Part shown: positions 11,782-23,929 of the stretch, piece after piece
Position numbering within the stretch: the first letter of the stretch is position 1
How the letters are laid out: each line of letters opens with the position of its first letter
Assembly (NCBI RefSeq): GCF_019649055.1
Contig: NW_026570343.1
Span: 310,001 to 374,000 of the forward strand
Direction of reading: 5' to 3'
Origin: Paramacrobiotus metropolitanus
Lineage: Eukaryota; Tardigrada; Eutardigrada; Parachela; Macrobiotidae
Length of the DNA: 64,000 nucleotides
The notes under the pieces: generated by a model
Seen by the model: the letters and a program-made list of their open reading frames with translations, nothing else
Databases searched by the model: none
Told to the model about the DNA's origin: nothing
Made by a program: the position numbers and the translations under genes

Positions 11782-12839
11782 TTAATATATGGTTCCATCT
11801 CGTCTAACTTTCGGGCAAGCGTTGCGCTGACGGCACGGGATGTAGGGTCCATCAGGGATAGTCGCAACTGGCTCCATCGTGCACACATCGGCTACACAAC
11901 ACCCAAAGCTGTACTTGGTTGCTTTCGCACTATACATTACCGTATACGACACAACAGATGTTCTGCTTTAAAATCGAATTTAGAGAGAGAATGGTTCACA
12001 ATTGTTAGGGACTTGGCCCGGTACATGGTACAAAAATCCTGTTTATGCAACATGCACGAAAACTTTCATATGCGCGAAAGTGGGAGTTTTCGTGCATGTA
12101 CACGAATGTGTTACCATCATTACCATGTTCCAGGCCAAATCCAAACTGAAGTGAAGTGAATGAGACACAACTGAAATTTGTTAAGCTAATTTTAAATCAT
12201 GATTAGCATTATCGAGCAAAACACCGCGAAAGTGAATTCCGATAAATAAAACGTGTCAGCTTGCTACAGAAACTTGTGATAATGGAAAGAATTTCGACTT
12301 AAGAGACTGACAGGAAAAACTCGTGCTACATAATAATTATCGCCTCGCAGAGAAATGGGTTGTCGGAAAGATTAGTTTACCTTGCCATATGTCGTCAGCC
12401 TTTGCGTATTTATCACGGTACTCGGGGGTTCCGTTTGTTTCACCGGTGCCAGATGGAAGCGGTACGGCAGAACGTCGCGAATGCTGCGCTGATTCTTCCA
12501 CGCCCAGTGGTGGGCAAAGCAGCACTGCGACTGCACAAGGTCGCTGCTCTTGTAACCTGCCACGCAATCTCGGCAGTGAGGGTCGCCATCCACGGGGCAC
12601 CTCTTCTCCCCCGGCTGGAGAGTGTCGTCATTCATTTCCTTCGGAGAGCCAAAAGTAAGGAGGTGAGAATCCATCCACTGCTCAAAGTTGCTTACACCAG
12701 CCAGCCAGGGCTTTTCGATGAGGACGTACTGCACGGTGCCGGCTGGCTGACCTGCCGGGATGCTGTACGGGATGTCGTCACTGTTGACAGCTGAAAACAA
12801 TACCAAGCCGATTGCACACAGCAGTAAATTACCGAACAT
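11782..12839 (-). pseudogene. secreted Cys-rich protein, copy C (frameshifted)
   Basis: Exon 1 is 12381-12839 with an ATG, a signal peptide and the RCPVDGDPHC and QCCFAHHW block. Relative to copy A, one C is missing from the run of Cs just after NQTEP (about 12430), so the last part of the exon reads out of frame. Exon 2 is 11782-11962 and keeps an open frame with YIPCRQRNACP, but one A is also missing at its 5' edge, and the two losses do not compensate. As written, translation would stop shortly after the splice. Either this is a young pseudogene or the bases are sequencing errors in homopolymers. The intron holds a small hairpin repeat (12005-12142), and the promoter is interrupted by FB3. 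Confidence 0.65.
12005..12142. repeat. small hairpin MITE in the intron of copy C
   Basis: The ends are imperfect inverted repeats (ttagggacttggcccggtac at the left; complement of ggaacatggta at the right). The core at about 12051-12097 is a near-perfect palindrome, catgcacgaaaact against agttttcgtgcatg. The ends match those of the longer element at 28061-28693, so this appears to be a deleted member of that family. Confidence 0.55.
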
Positions 12840-12909
12840 TTTAAAACGGGTAAGTGGTCACGCGTAATGTATGCTTCGCTTCCAGTGAGCTGTGGAGCAT
12901 GCGGAGCGC

Positions 12910-12917
12910 TTTTTATG
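12910..12917 (-). promoter_or_regulatory. TATA-like box of copy C
   Basis: On the - strand this reads cATAAAAA at the position occupied by TATAAAAA in copy D. The large foldback element FB3 begins only about 20 bp beyond it. Confidence 0.45.
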
Positions 12918-15900
12918 CCGTATGGCTGTGCGTGTGTAGCCGGCAAGAATGTTAACATGTTCATGGTTCACGGTGTGAGCATATTTGCCGGGCAAAAATG
13001 CTCACGAATGAAATCATGCATGTCACGTGTTGATTTTCTCTGCATCCGGTTTGAAATTAAATGTTTTATGTTCCTGTATTCTCAGTACGCAAAGGATGGC
13101 ATTAATAATATACGAGGAAATAAAACGTTGATCTCATAAAAACCAGTCTTTCCTAAACTTCAGCGACTTTTATCATGAAGTTTTAAGCGATTCTGTATGG
13201 TTGGAGCAGGACTACACAGATATGATGAAGATGGCATTGTATTTGGCAGAAGATTCCCTGTCCGGCAGTCCGTCTTGTACAATACCCACACTGTTTATTT
13301 CTGAATAATATTAAATTGATTCTTTACTGCGGTAGGTTGCTTGGCGAGCAGAACAAAATAGACGTTAATTTAGTGAATGGTGCCGGGCAGTGATGAACAC
13401 GTTAGCTATTGGGCGGTAATCGGATACCGCTGATGCAAGCCACACTTGCAATCAGATCAGAGGAATAAATCGGCCGTCTCTGAGTGGCAGTCTGCTTTAT
13501 GGTCGTGAACATCGGCGCCGGGCGGGGATATCAACATTTTTTAGCCATGTAAATAAATCTAGAAAATTTCATAACACTTAACAAAACTTAGCAATAGTGG
13601 TAACAAGCCCGTTTTAATTTAGAACTTCGATGCTCTATACCGGTTCAATCATAATTCAGAATTATATTCATAATTCAGATGCCCTCATACCTTAACTAAA
13701 TAGCCCCTGCGTGATCTTTGGTGTTTAGTACATACATATGAAACAGCGAAATCAGTCTGTGAGGTGTACTGTAACTAGCTGACTTATCGGCTTACAGTTG
13801 CCTAATTTCATAATCAAATACACCAGCAACAGGTCAGTTTCACAATTCATTTCAAACAACTGGTCACTCTCCTCATTCTGTGTCTGTTGCTCCCTATAAT
13901 TCTGTTAAAAAACCTGATATACTGTAACCACAAAAGTGGTTTAGCTTTAGGTGCAAAATCGAAATTTACTCCCCCTGCAAATATTCCAGCAAAGTCAGGC
14001 CGCGAATTTCTGTTGTGGGCTGCAATGAACGTGCAGTTGGGAAGGGGCTTTAATTACCTTTACAGAGAACCTATGGCTGTAAAACTTTGGAGCAAGTGTG
14101 AAGCGTGCACTTCAAGTATAAGTACTTATTATACTTGAATACTTATTGCGATTGCCCACACTCTACAGCATATTAAAATGCTTACAAACATTAGTATAAT
14201 TATATTTTTTAAAATTGTATTTCCAAGAACTGCCGGTGTGGTTTTTTGCAATTCGACGGATGCCAGTATGCGAACGAACAATAATACTCCACTGCGATCG
14301 TGAACATGGGAGCCGGGCAGGGATGTTAACGTTTGTGAGCACGCGTGCCGGGCGGGAATGCTCACGATTATAACGGTATGGTAATCGGACACTGCTGACA
14401 TGAGCATGAGCTGCTCTCGTTATCAGATATTTGAAGATGCGTTAATTTATGTCATTAACCTCTGCCGCTGAATGCTTTATATTTTGCGGCATTTCTACCT
14501 ACGCTGAATTCGTGAACACGTGTGCCGGACGAGTATGTTTGCGTTTGTAAAGACGAATAGTTTACTTCGTTGAGTATTAAGCTTTAAGAAATTATGAAAC
14601 ATAATTGGCTGTAAATACTATGCCATGATGACTTTGGCTAGCATCGAAGAAAACTTTTTACTAAAGATGGGATGTGTGCTAATACACAACTGCAGTTAAG
14701 GGAAGTGTGCCGGCACAAGGTACATGATACATGTGCTAAAACGTTCGATTTTCCGCACTCCCAAACACGGTAATTGTGCATTGTTTTATAAACTATCAAG
14801 CTAAATGATTTGTATACGTACATTGGCGTAAACACCGAGCCCCCGCATGCCTTAATTTAATTAAATTTGGTCGTGGGCTTCTGATTCGAGATTTTACGGT
14901 ATGTTAGCGTGAAAATTCCCGGGGTTCACGGTGCCCATTGCATACTGGTGTCGCATCTAAAATGAACCGAGATAATAAAGGATTAACCAAATATAGTGCA
15001 ACAAACTGAACAAAGTTTGCATAGCAACGATAATTCACTACGATGGTCCAATAACTTTTTAAGGTTTGTACACAGTATATTCTATTCCTAAATCTTACAC
15101 ATATCAGGCCAAGGCGGCACTGTTGCCATTTCTTTTCCGCACAAGCTCTTTGACCTTTTTTAATTAACTGTTTTATTTAGAGCAAGCCCTTCTTAAATTT
15201 AAAGAAAATTGTCGACTTGGTGCTAGCTCCGGATGCGCTATACCGTTAGCGCATTTCGTTACTTTTCGAAAAAAAATGGACTTGTATAACCTGATTTTTT
15301 TAGGCATTTTTGCTACAATTTTTTTGCTGCCTGACGGAGTGCAACAGGCAAGTCGGCTTTTGTGAAATATGTAGCTAAGGCCTTGCCCTAGCAGAAACTA
15401 GTTGGGTGCAGTTCAGTACTTCTTGCATTAGAACGGAATTAATTTTTAAGCTCTCTACTTGCCAGTTTTACGAGAATTTCTTGTGCGTGGCCTCAGTTCA
15501 GCCGTCTCTTTGTCGAACGCAATCACCAGAAAGTCAAAACTGTTAACAGCAATAAAACAGGAAAGAATTTCGCTAACAAAAACTGTAATGCAAAATACTG
15601 CCATCAACTTAACTGATTAACAGCAATTTTTTATTAAGAAATAGGGAAATTTGAAAATTTGTTTCCGAACATCCCCAAACTCCACCTACTTTTCCAAAAT
15701 AATTTACGGTAAAGTTTGACCTTTATGTAAGGCTAGTTTAATTTAGCTTTTGTGTGTGGCAAAGACTAATCTTTCGAATAAAATCAACATGTTGCCAATC
15801 AGACATTAGATTACACATTAGACTCATCACACCTTGAAAAATTAAACGGCCATTTCGTTCAGCCACCCGGTATAAGCCGAAAAATCCCGTTTCGCTATTT

Positions 15901-17144
15901 ATTCATCTTAATCCTTTGATAAATAAAAATCTGGAAATACATTTTGCAGCTCGAAAAGTTAACATAAATAAACATGTGCATCGCCGCCCGGCGCACAAGT
16001 TTATAAACTTAATGCAGATTTGTACGTGCTATGTACGTATTACACAGATAACGAAATACGAGGATCGGCCCCAACAAAGAAAAAACGCTTTTTATCAGTT
16101 TTTGATGAGAGCGGTTTATATTACCGTTCTTTTACCGATTGCCGTGCAACTACAAGCGTGAACATCCTCGCCCGGCACGCGTGCTCACAAACGTGAACAT
16201 CCCTGCCCGGCTCCCATGTTCACGAGTGTAACATGAACCGCCTGCCTGCCTCCATGCGGAGTAAGAGCGCGTCTGATCGGCATACGAGAGCGGCAAATGC
16301 TAGCGGTATCCGATTACTGCAGAGATCTTCCATCGTGAGCATCCCTGCCGGGCGTTTGTACTCACAAATACGATGTACAAGGAAAAAAAGTGGGCAATGC
16401 TTAAACATATCTGAAAATCTGTGCGTTATTTATCGGTTATTCTAAGTAAAAACTACAACATCTGTTTTATGTGTTGTAAGTACAATACAGTGGTGAAGAC
16501 TACAGAGATCAAACTGCAGTGGGTTCCATATATATACTCCGCTTTGCGCTGTGCTGCATATTAGGTATGGATTCATATGAGAATGAAAGAAACTAGTACT
16601 TCGTATAAACGTGGCCAGGTGTACAAGCCCGTCCGAAGTTAGAGCACGATAGAGAACAGCTAATGCATAATAAGCGCAGTGTTAGCGCTTAGCACGATGG
16701 CCACTACACTACGTCTACCACAATGCGTAAATGCACTCTGCAGTTAGATTGTCCCTTACTGCACCGACTATTTTTTAGCCATCTTCCGCCTGGCAATTAC
16801 GATTATGCTCATTAAAATATATGGCGTGCACCAATGCCACCAGCCAGCCAAAAGCATGTTACGTGTTTAAAGAGTGTGGCGTGTCGTGGCGTAGTATGCT
16901 GTTTGGCGTAACCCATGAATTTACACTGTTCGCTGTTCTCTATCGTGCTCTAACTCCGGACGGGCTTGTACAATGTAAATTCCCATGGAGCGTATATAAA
17001 TCATGACCGGTATACGTATACGGGTTACCTGCACCGTAATAAAACTATTCTACAACCAAATGATGTACATAGGGGTCTCAAAACCCTCTGTGCGCGCGAT
17101 ATCCGCTTGCTCAGATACAGAAAATGTAAGTTACTGTATAAGTA

Positions 17145-19066
17145 CTGTATTTTCACAAGTTTAAGGGACACGAAATTGCCCTAGGTCTGCTTGCAAGCAC
17201 CCGGGGCGCGCAGCTACGTTCAGATCGGTTCACGAACAGCTGACTGGCGGTTAATTCAATTAAAATTTTAAAATCATTAAAATCAGCAATATCACCATTT
17301 AACAATAACTAATTTTCAAGTTACTCCGTTATGATTTACTGAAATCCAGTGTTTATGCGTGTGTCATGGAAAAATCGCACCGCAGATCTTATCTTGACTG
17401 GGAGATCAAGTATTTTTTGAGAAGCTATCGCACTAGCAAAGTGTCCCTTCGAGAGTTCTGTCGGAAAAAAAATATTCCAAAAACGTGCATGAGCAGATGG
17501 ATATCCAACGAGTAAGTGATGAATTACCTAAAATTGGTATTATTTACTGGACAATTTCTGAAATATTCAGTTTAAATTTATCATTGATATAAGTCCGTCG
17601 ATTAGAGAAACCGATGCGAAACCACGTAAGAGGGGACCAGAAAAGCAGGCCAAATATCCCAAGCTGGAGGAAGATTTACGAGAATGGGTAGACGACGAAC
17701 GCCAGAAAGGGTATCCTGTAACTCGCAACGATCTTCGAAATCAAGCGTTAGAAATTGCAAAGGAGTCTGGGATTTTGGATTTCAACGCATCTACAGGCTG
17801 GATATCCAAATTTATGTCTAGGAATAACCTGTCTTCACGCGCAGTAACGCACACGTCGCGGAAAGAAGAATTTTCTGAAAAAGATCTTGTACGTTGCCGT
17901 CTAATTAAAATCTATCTCAATTTAACACAAAAGCAAACACACAATAAAAATTGTGAATTAAGAACTGATTTTTAAATTAAACTGCAGGAAGATCAAGAGC
18001 GGTTTTTCGAAGAGCTCGTTGAAATTGTGGATATCCAGCAAACGCCCGCAAAAGACATTTTGAATTTTGACCAAACTAACGTCAAGTACGTCCCCTCAAA
18101 AATAAGAACTATCAACCAAGCAGGAGCGAAGCAAGTTTCTGTAGTGACGGCGGCTGGAGAGAAAGACGGGTTTACGATCAGTTTGACGGTGGCTGGAAAC
18201 GGAGAAAAACTGCCTGCAATAATTGTCTTTAAAGGCAATCCAAAAACCGGGGTTCTTTCCGAACGGATAATGCAACAGTTGGTCATCCCGAAAAATGTGC
18301 AGGTTATGAGCTCAAAATCATCTTGGTGGAATGAGCAGCTGGACCATAAATGGATTACTGAAACGTTTGAAATTGCTGGATATCCAAAAGTGTTGGTGCG
18401 CGATCAGTTTTCTGTGCATAAAATGCAATCATCGGCGGCTCTTCTCGAAGAGAGAAATATTCGCCAAGTGTTTATTCCTGTGGCTATGACAGGGTACCAT
18501 CAGCCTCTAGACGTCGGTGTTAACAAGCCATTTAAGCAATATTATCAGGACGAATACCGATATTGGCGAAAGCAGCACCACGAAACTACGAAGTCGGGGT
18601 ATCTGAAAAATCCTACCCGTCAGGATATCCTAAATTTCGTATCCGTGGCATGGGAAAAGGTGAAACCAGAAACTATTATTAATTCCTTTGCTGCAGCAAA
18701 AATAATCGAAAAGCCTGAGAACAAACCGAACGATGAAAACATGGACCCAACCGAGACAGCTGGCCCTAACGATGAAAGTTCTCTCGATATGAGTTGTCAG
18801 TTAAATTTAGACGAATCTGGTGATTTGGAGTTCAGTGATGGGAATAATTTGTAAAATAATTTTGTGGATATCCAATAAAAAAACATTTGATTTAAATTTT
18901 ACAGTAAGGTTTGCGAGATGGTCGAAAGTTAATGGGGCCAACCTGGCATGCGCATTTTCGATGCTTAGCAAACGCAGGTGAACGAATTTGAACGTAGCTG
19001 CGCGCCCCGGGTGCTTGCAAGCAGACCTAGGGCAATTTCGTGTCCCTTAAACTTGTGAAAATACAG
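17145..19066 (+). mobile_element. pogo/Tigger-like DNA transposon, apparently complete
   Basis: It is flanked by TA on both sides (17143-44 and 19067-68). The terminal inverted repeats are identical over 78 bp (17145-17222 and 18989-19066; outer bases CTGTATTTTCACAAG), with further imperfect similarity inside. The single gene within is an intact spliced transposase. Identical repeats and an open gene point to recent insertion. It is nested in the right arm of FB3, so it arrived after FB3. Confidence 0.9.
17366..18854 (+). CDS. pogo/Tigger-like DDE transposase (three exons)
   Basis: Exons are 17366-17511, 17594-17888 and 17988-18854, giving 435 residues in frame. The first acceptor (tataag) is weak but is the one that preserves the frame; the second intron has GTACGT and CTGCAG. 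The N terminus is a helix-turn-helix that recognises DNA (about residues 8-50, ending CMSRWISNE). It is followed by a CENP-B-type second HTH (about 60-130, with GWISKFMSRNNLSSR). Exon 3 is the catalytic DDE domain. The first acid is in LNFDQTN, the second in VLVRDQFS and the third in HQPLDVGVNKPFK, an arrangement typical of pogo/Tigger and jerky-like enzymes. The C-terminal tail is acidic. It would act in the nucleus by cutting the transposon at its TA-flanked ends. All catalytic positions are present, so it could be active. Confidence 0.9.
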
Positions 19067-19637
19067 TAAAATTAAGCTGGTGGTTGTGTGCCGAAAACAG
19101 AATTTTACTTTGTCTTCTTGCGATTTTACCGCTGGGGATAAATATGTACAGAGATGATTCTGAATAAAAACTTGTTTCGTCGTACTTCCTTAATGATATG
19201 TATTTTTTAAATTCATTTTTAAATGGGAAAAAGTGTTACGGGTCTAGTTGTTTAACCCAGTGTAGGAATACAAGTCAGTTGGGTACTGCCTGACTGAATA
19301 CATTGCAAATCAGTGTTGAGTCGTGCGCGAAAGGGATCGAATGTCAATAGATTACTAGATATAGAAGTATATATACATGTACTTACGAGTAGTACCACTG
19401 CCGGGACACTTACCTTAATTGTCTTTCGGCGAAATTGTAGTTTCAGCACCGGATACTTATCTTTACAATCCTTTTTTTAAATGTGGTGTCTCAGTCGTTT
19501 TTCAGGAAAATCTACATGTAGCCCGCATGATTTCATTCGTGAGCAATTTCGCCCGTCAAAAATGCTCACAAGCACTTTCGCCCGTCAAATATGCTCACAC
19601 CGTGAACCGTGAACATGTTAACATTCTTGCCGGCTAC

Positions 19638-19840
19638 ATGCGTGTTATTGCCTTCGTCAGTATTTCCGCCAACTTAGCTTATTCTTTTTGCTGATCAGGG
19701 CTCGTATGCCGCACATAATCCTGGGAATTCTCTGATAACTCTGCTAATTTGAAGTGTTTTTCCAGATGTCTTGTCCGTGTCCGCACCGAAAATTTGCTGA
19801 CTGTGAAATTGCATACTTCGAACACTTGTCCATGTGCCTG
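19638..19840 (-). promoter_or_regulatory. displaced upstream region of copy C
   Basis: This DNA, beginning just past the right end of FB3, aligns with the region directly upstream of the copy D TATA box (22390-22580). Shared blocks are tcgtcag, ggaattctct, aagtgtttttcc and tgtccgtgt(c/t)(c/t)gcaccgaaa. The matching sequence for copy C should sit next to its TATA box at 12910. It is now about 6.7 kb away because FB3 lies between them. Confidence 0.6.
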
Positions 19841-21420
19841 TAACTGTAAGTACGCTGAACGGGTGATGGAATTTTGGTCCCTGTCAGCGATAAAAACAGT
19901 GGCAGTCCTGTAATTCCTACCATTCCTTTATCTGCTCACAGTGATTCTCCCGAATGTTCGGCTCCCAACAAGCAGTAACCGCCTGACGGTGGGCGCGTGG
20001 TCTACTATAAGATTCCAGAAATCGAATTATTTTATTGCTGATAGTTTCCAGCAATCCATCACACATTTGCCGAATCTTCTGTTTAGGGTAGAGTGTTTAA
20101 CTTGAGAACTATCCTACTCAGCAAAGTCTTAGTGCGGACTCGGATACAGCTTTAGGAAAAACATTTCAAGTTGGCGGGGTTAGCAGAAAGTCCCTAGATT
20201 ATCTACGGCAAGCGTTTCCTATTAAGCGTTTCCTACTCTAGTAAACGAGGCGTTTACTGGCTAGTTCGCTGAAAGTGTTGAGGATGGCACAACACGGGTC
20301 TGGCAACACGGCAAACAAAGCGCGCTGCATTCGATAGACATTGTAGAACCAAGCATTTTACTTGGCTTAAGGCCATGGCTAGTTCGGCTTTATTCATAAC
20401 AGGCCATTTTGCAGAAGTAAGGCGCTTTACAGATTGAAGACTGCTCTATCCGATGGTAAAAACATTGAAGTGATAAAATTCCAGGGTTATGAAATATAAT
20501 TTTTTTAAGTTAGCTGCCTAAACTGAGTAACGATGCTAGCAGTGACTGGCCCGGCTCACCATTACGAACGCATATGCAAGTTAGCGCACCTGCGATGAAA
20601 TCAATGGAGAGCACAGAATCGGGATACGCATCTTTTGTTATACTGCCAGCCATAAACTAGAGCACTGGTCAGCGGAATCAAAGCAAACACCGAAAGACAA
20701 TAGATTCTGATCACACTCAAGTGTGGTAAGAAGCGGGCAATGGCTGTCTGGATAGTCACTATGGTTTGATATATGTGGTGGGCTGAAACAGTCAACATGC
20801 CAATGAGTGATATAAACTTGCATGAACTTTCGAAGGCTACCGTTCAAATTGCACCAGATAAAGTTTGAAAACTAACTCCTAATTCAGGCGATCTAACATA
20901 ATTTTTAAACTTGATGCATTGGGTGTGGAAATACCTTAGAAGTATTATTAGAAGTATTATTAGAACGGTCGTTATTACGTATAAGCAAAATGTTGTGTTT
21001 GACTGCTATGTCAGCCTATGTGTAACCAGTTTATTTATCATCGGTGTTAACAACGAACGGCCACGAGATTCCGTACACTCCCCCGGAAGTTCAACCGGCC
21101 GACACCGAGCCTTCGGAAAAATCAATTTCGTTTCTCTGGGATGCCAATGGGCGCAAATAAATGAAATAACTGTGTAGGCCATTCTGTAATTGCCATAAGA
21201 CTACCTTTTCGGGGTCGAACCGCTAACAAACGCATCAACATCGATAAGTATTTTTTTGCGGTAACAATAGAGTGCATTGCATGGCAACGAAAACGATTAG
21301 AAAGAAAGACGTAGAAAGGCCAATGGCGAATTGAGAATTATTACAAGAATCAGGCCATGACAGTTTCGATGCCAATCTTCTTATCTGGTAACGCGGCTAT
21401 CGGGTGACAATCTACGGGCG
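19841..21420. other. no supported gene
   Basis: Short unsupported frames only. A small direct repeat (agaagtattatt, twice) lies at about 20937-20962. The stretch is downstream of copy D on the - strand. Confidence 0.4.
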
Positions 21421-22296
21421 TCACCATATGGTTCCATCTTGTCTAACTTGCGGACAAGCGTTGCGCTGGCGGCACGGGATGTAGGGTCCATCAGGGATAG
21501 TCGCCACTGGTTCCATCGTGCACGGATCAACTACAAAACACCCAAACTGTGCTTGATCACTTTCGCAAAATTACCGTATAAGGCACAACGGGCGTTGTGT
21601 TTCAAAACTGAATTTAAAAAAGTGACTTAAGTGGTACGTAGTCAATTAAGCACAATTGTAGTTTTTTGTAATAAATTTAATTACAAACGTTATCAACCTA
21701 AACGCCGGAAAAGGTCGACAAATAAAAAGCGTTAGCTTGCGACGAAATCAATTGTCATTATGGAAAACACGTGCTAAATAAAATCGCCTCTGAGAGAAAG
21801 GAAGTATCGGAGAGATGTGCGTACCTTGCCATATCGCGCCACAGGTATGGTAGCGATCCTTGGGGAGTTCCGTTTGGTTCACAGGTGATAGATGGAAGCG
21901 GTACGGCAGGACGTCGCGGATGGTACGTTTATTCATCCAGGCCCAGTGATGGGCGAAACAGCATTGCGACTGCACAAAGTCACTGTCCGCGTATCCTGCC
22001 ACGCAGTTACGGCAGTGAGGATCGCCGTCCACGGGACACCTCTTCTCCCCCGGCTTGAGTCTGTCATGTGGCAGATCATTAACTTTGAATAGGTCCATTA
22101 TGTCCGGGTTGGCCAGGCCTATAGAGTCGTACTGTTTATCAGCGTTGCTTTTTCCGTCAGGAAAGGGTTCTTCGATGCGAATGAACTGCGGGATGCCGGC
22201 CGGCTGACCTGCAGGAATGGTGAACTTTACGTCGTCTCCGTTGGCCGCTGGAAACGAGAGCAGCGCAGTTAAACACAGTAACAAAACACCGAACAT
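21421..22296 (-). CDS. secreted Cys-rich protein, copy D (exon 2 doubtful)
   Basis: Exon 1 is 21825-22296 (157 codons plus one base): ATG, signal peptide ending near AANG, then the conserved RCPVDGDPHC and QCCFAHHWAWMN blocks and YRFHLSPVNQT, with donor GTACGC in the same phase as copy A. The exon 2 equivalent ends at 21421 and retains GPYIPCRQRNACP. The acceptor that matches copy A (at 21607) leads into a frame that closes, because about five bases are missing near 21570. A weaker acceptor (gatcaag) nearer the Cys-rich part would keep the frame and make a protein about 14 residues shorter. The gene may therefore be functional with a shifted splice site, or be decaying. Confidence 0.5.
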
Positions 22297-22376
22297 TTTT
22301 CTTAGAACACAAAACTATTAGTTAACGAAGTGCTTCCTCCACAGCACGCTATTGAGAAAGAACATGCAGTGAGTGC

Positions 22377-22384
22377 TTTTTATA
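22377..22384 (-). promoter_or_regulatory. TATA box of copy D
   Basis: On the - strand this reads TATAAAAA, followed by gcactcactgcatg. It lies about 81 bp upstream of the ATG at 22296. Confidence 0.6.
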
Positions 22385-23929
22385 GCGCTGTCCTTGGCCG
22401 GTGTTGTACATTCGTCAGCATTTTCCACGAACTAGCCGCCATCCGAGCCAGGCACCGTGACGGCACGTAATCCAGGAATTCTCTGGTAACACTGGGACCT
22501 GAAGTGTTTTTCCTACTGTCATGTCCGTGTCTGCACCGAAACTTTGCTGACTTCGGAAGTGCTTACGTGAACACTTGAGCGTAAGCCCGTAAAATTGTTC
22601 AGTAGCTGGTGGGTTGTTTTGCCATAGGCAATGTATGGGCTTTAATAAATAAATTTCAGTTGCTGCGCGAAATATAGGCACAGTTAGGCAGACATAGCAG
22701 AATCAATACTTACTTGCCAAGAAAATAAAAGTCCTTTTGCTTTTTTTATTGATAAATCGTGCGCCAAATCGCGCCTTAAACCAAAGAAATTAGCTATTTT
22801 TTAAAGAATGTCTAGCAATTTCCGCAGCAAAGACGCGTGTCATTTTGGCACAAAAATGCACTTTTTTTGTAAAATCTTCGCATGATAATATGGAATTGTT
22901 TCTGGCCCTTTAATCCCTCGCTGAAATTTGTCATATTTCGATTATTATTAATGAAAGTCTTAGCAAGTCAGAGTAAATACGGTTGCTGGCTTAAAGTCCC
23001 GAGCAAAATTTGACGTTTGATGCAGGTTTTGGCCCGGCAGCATGCTTAATAAATCTAGCTGAAGCAGTTATAACCTTACTACATTTTCTTGTAAAACATT
23101 TTTAATAGTTTTTACCGCAATCTGTTAACCCTTTTTTGGCTTCTTGGTTCTTAGTGGCCCTTCAACTCCGGCGAGTTCACTGAATTCGCCAGTGTTTACG
23201 TATACGTACAATAAAAATTCCATGATTTTATATGTACTCTCTGACAATGTCCAATATTCCACACCAAGGTGAAGCGCCGAGGAATATATGGAGATTTGTT
23301 CCTATTGACGTAACCCCGGTGCGACCACAATCTGGTCGATGCCGCAATTAGTATCCGGAAGTAAAGAAATAGTAGCCGAAATATGAGGATCGTAATTTAG
23401 CGGAGGCGTAATTTAGCGGAGGCTAGTTCAGCACGTATCTCTGGTCGTCGCTAGTCGATGATTCGATATCGCAGCTATATATCAACCTCGATTCTTCTGT
23501 ATAATCGTTTATCTTTTCTACAGTAGTACGGTATTTACTACTGTATCTGTACTGATCACGAACGTTCCCTGGTATTTTGATATGCATACAATAACGCTTT
23601 TGTTTTGATAGCTGTAAAGTGTAGTAAATAATACACCATATGAAAATGCTACAGCTGTCAAGAAATTCAGTTAGCGAATTTTAACTGCACAAAGACAAGG
23701 AGAAACCACACGATTATAAGAAGGAAGTTGCTGCCATTTTTGCTTGTCAAGAACGCTGTCTTCGATTGTTCGGCTTCTTATCCGTAGGACGCCTTTACGC
23801 ATTCCGACATGGTTATTTATCACTATCTGGTCACTTTTTAACGCCTTTCCGTATTTCCTCTCACAGCAGGTGTATATCAGTGCGCTTTTATATACCCGGA
23901 TTTTCAAAGAAACTACTTTAAAAGATATT
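22385..23929. other. upstream DNA of copy D, then no supported gene
   Basis: The part from 22390 to 22600 is the 5' flank shared with copies B and C. Further right I see only a short direct duplication (gtaatttagcggaggc, twice, at 23391-23422). Confidence 0.4.

Larger units (their letters stand above)
12936..19637. mobile_element. large foldback element FB3 (6.7 kb, with nested transposon)
   Basis: The two ends are long inverted repeats. Left 12936-13035 (gtagccggcaagaatgttaa, then tgttcatggttcacggtgtg) matches the complement of 19530-19637 almost base for base. Both arms carry further palindromic blocks built on GTGAGCAT...GCCGGGC...ATGCTCAC or gtgaacat variants. In the left arm these lie at about 13385, 13507, 14295-14365 and 14515. 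In the right arm they lie at about 16160-16225, 16335-16370 and 19540-19600. The flanking octamers gtgcgtgt and atgcgtgt look like an imperfect target-site duplication. Without the nested pogo-like transposon the element would be about 4.8 kb and roughly symmetrical. I found no transposase belonging to FB3 itself; the open frames at 13.0-17.1 kb are short. Confidence 0.7.
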
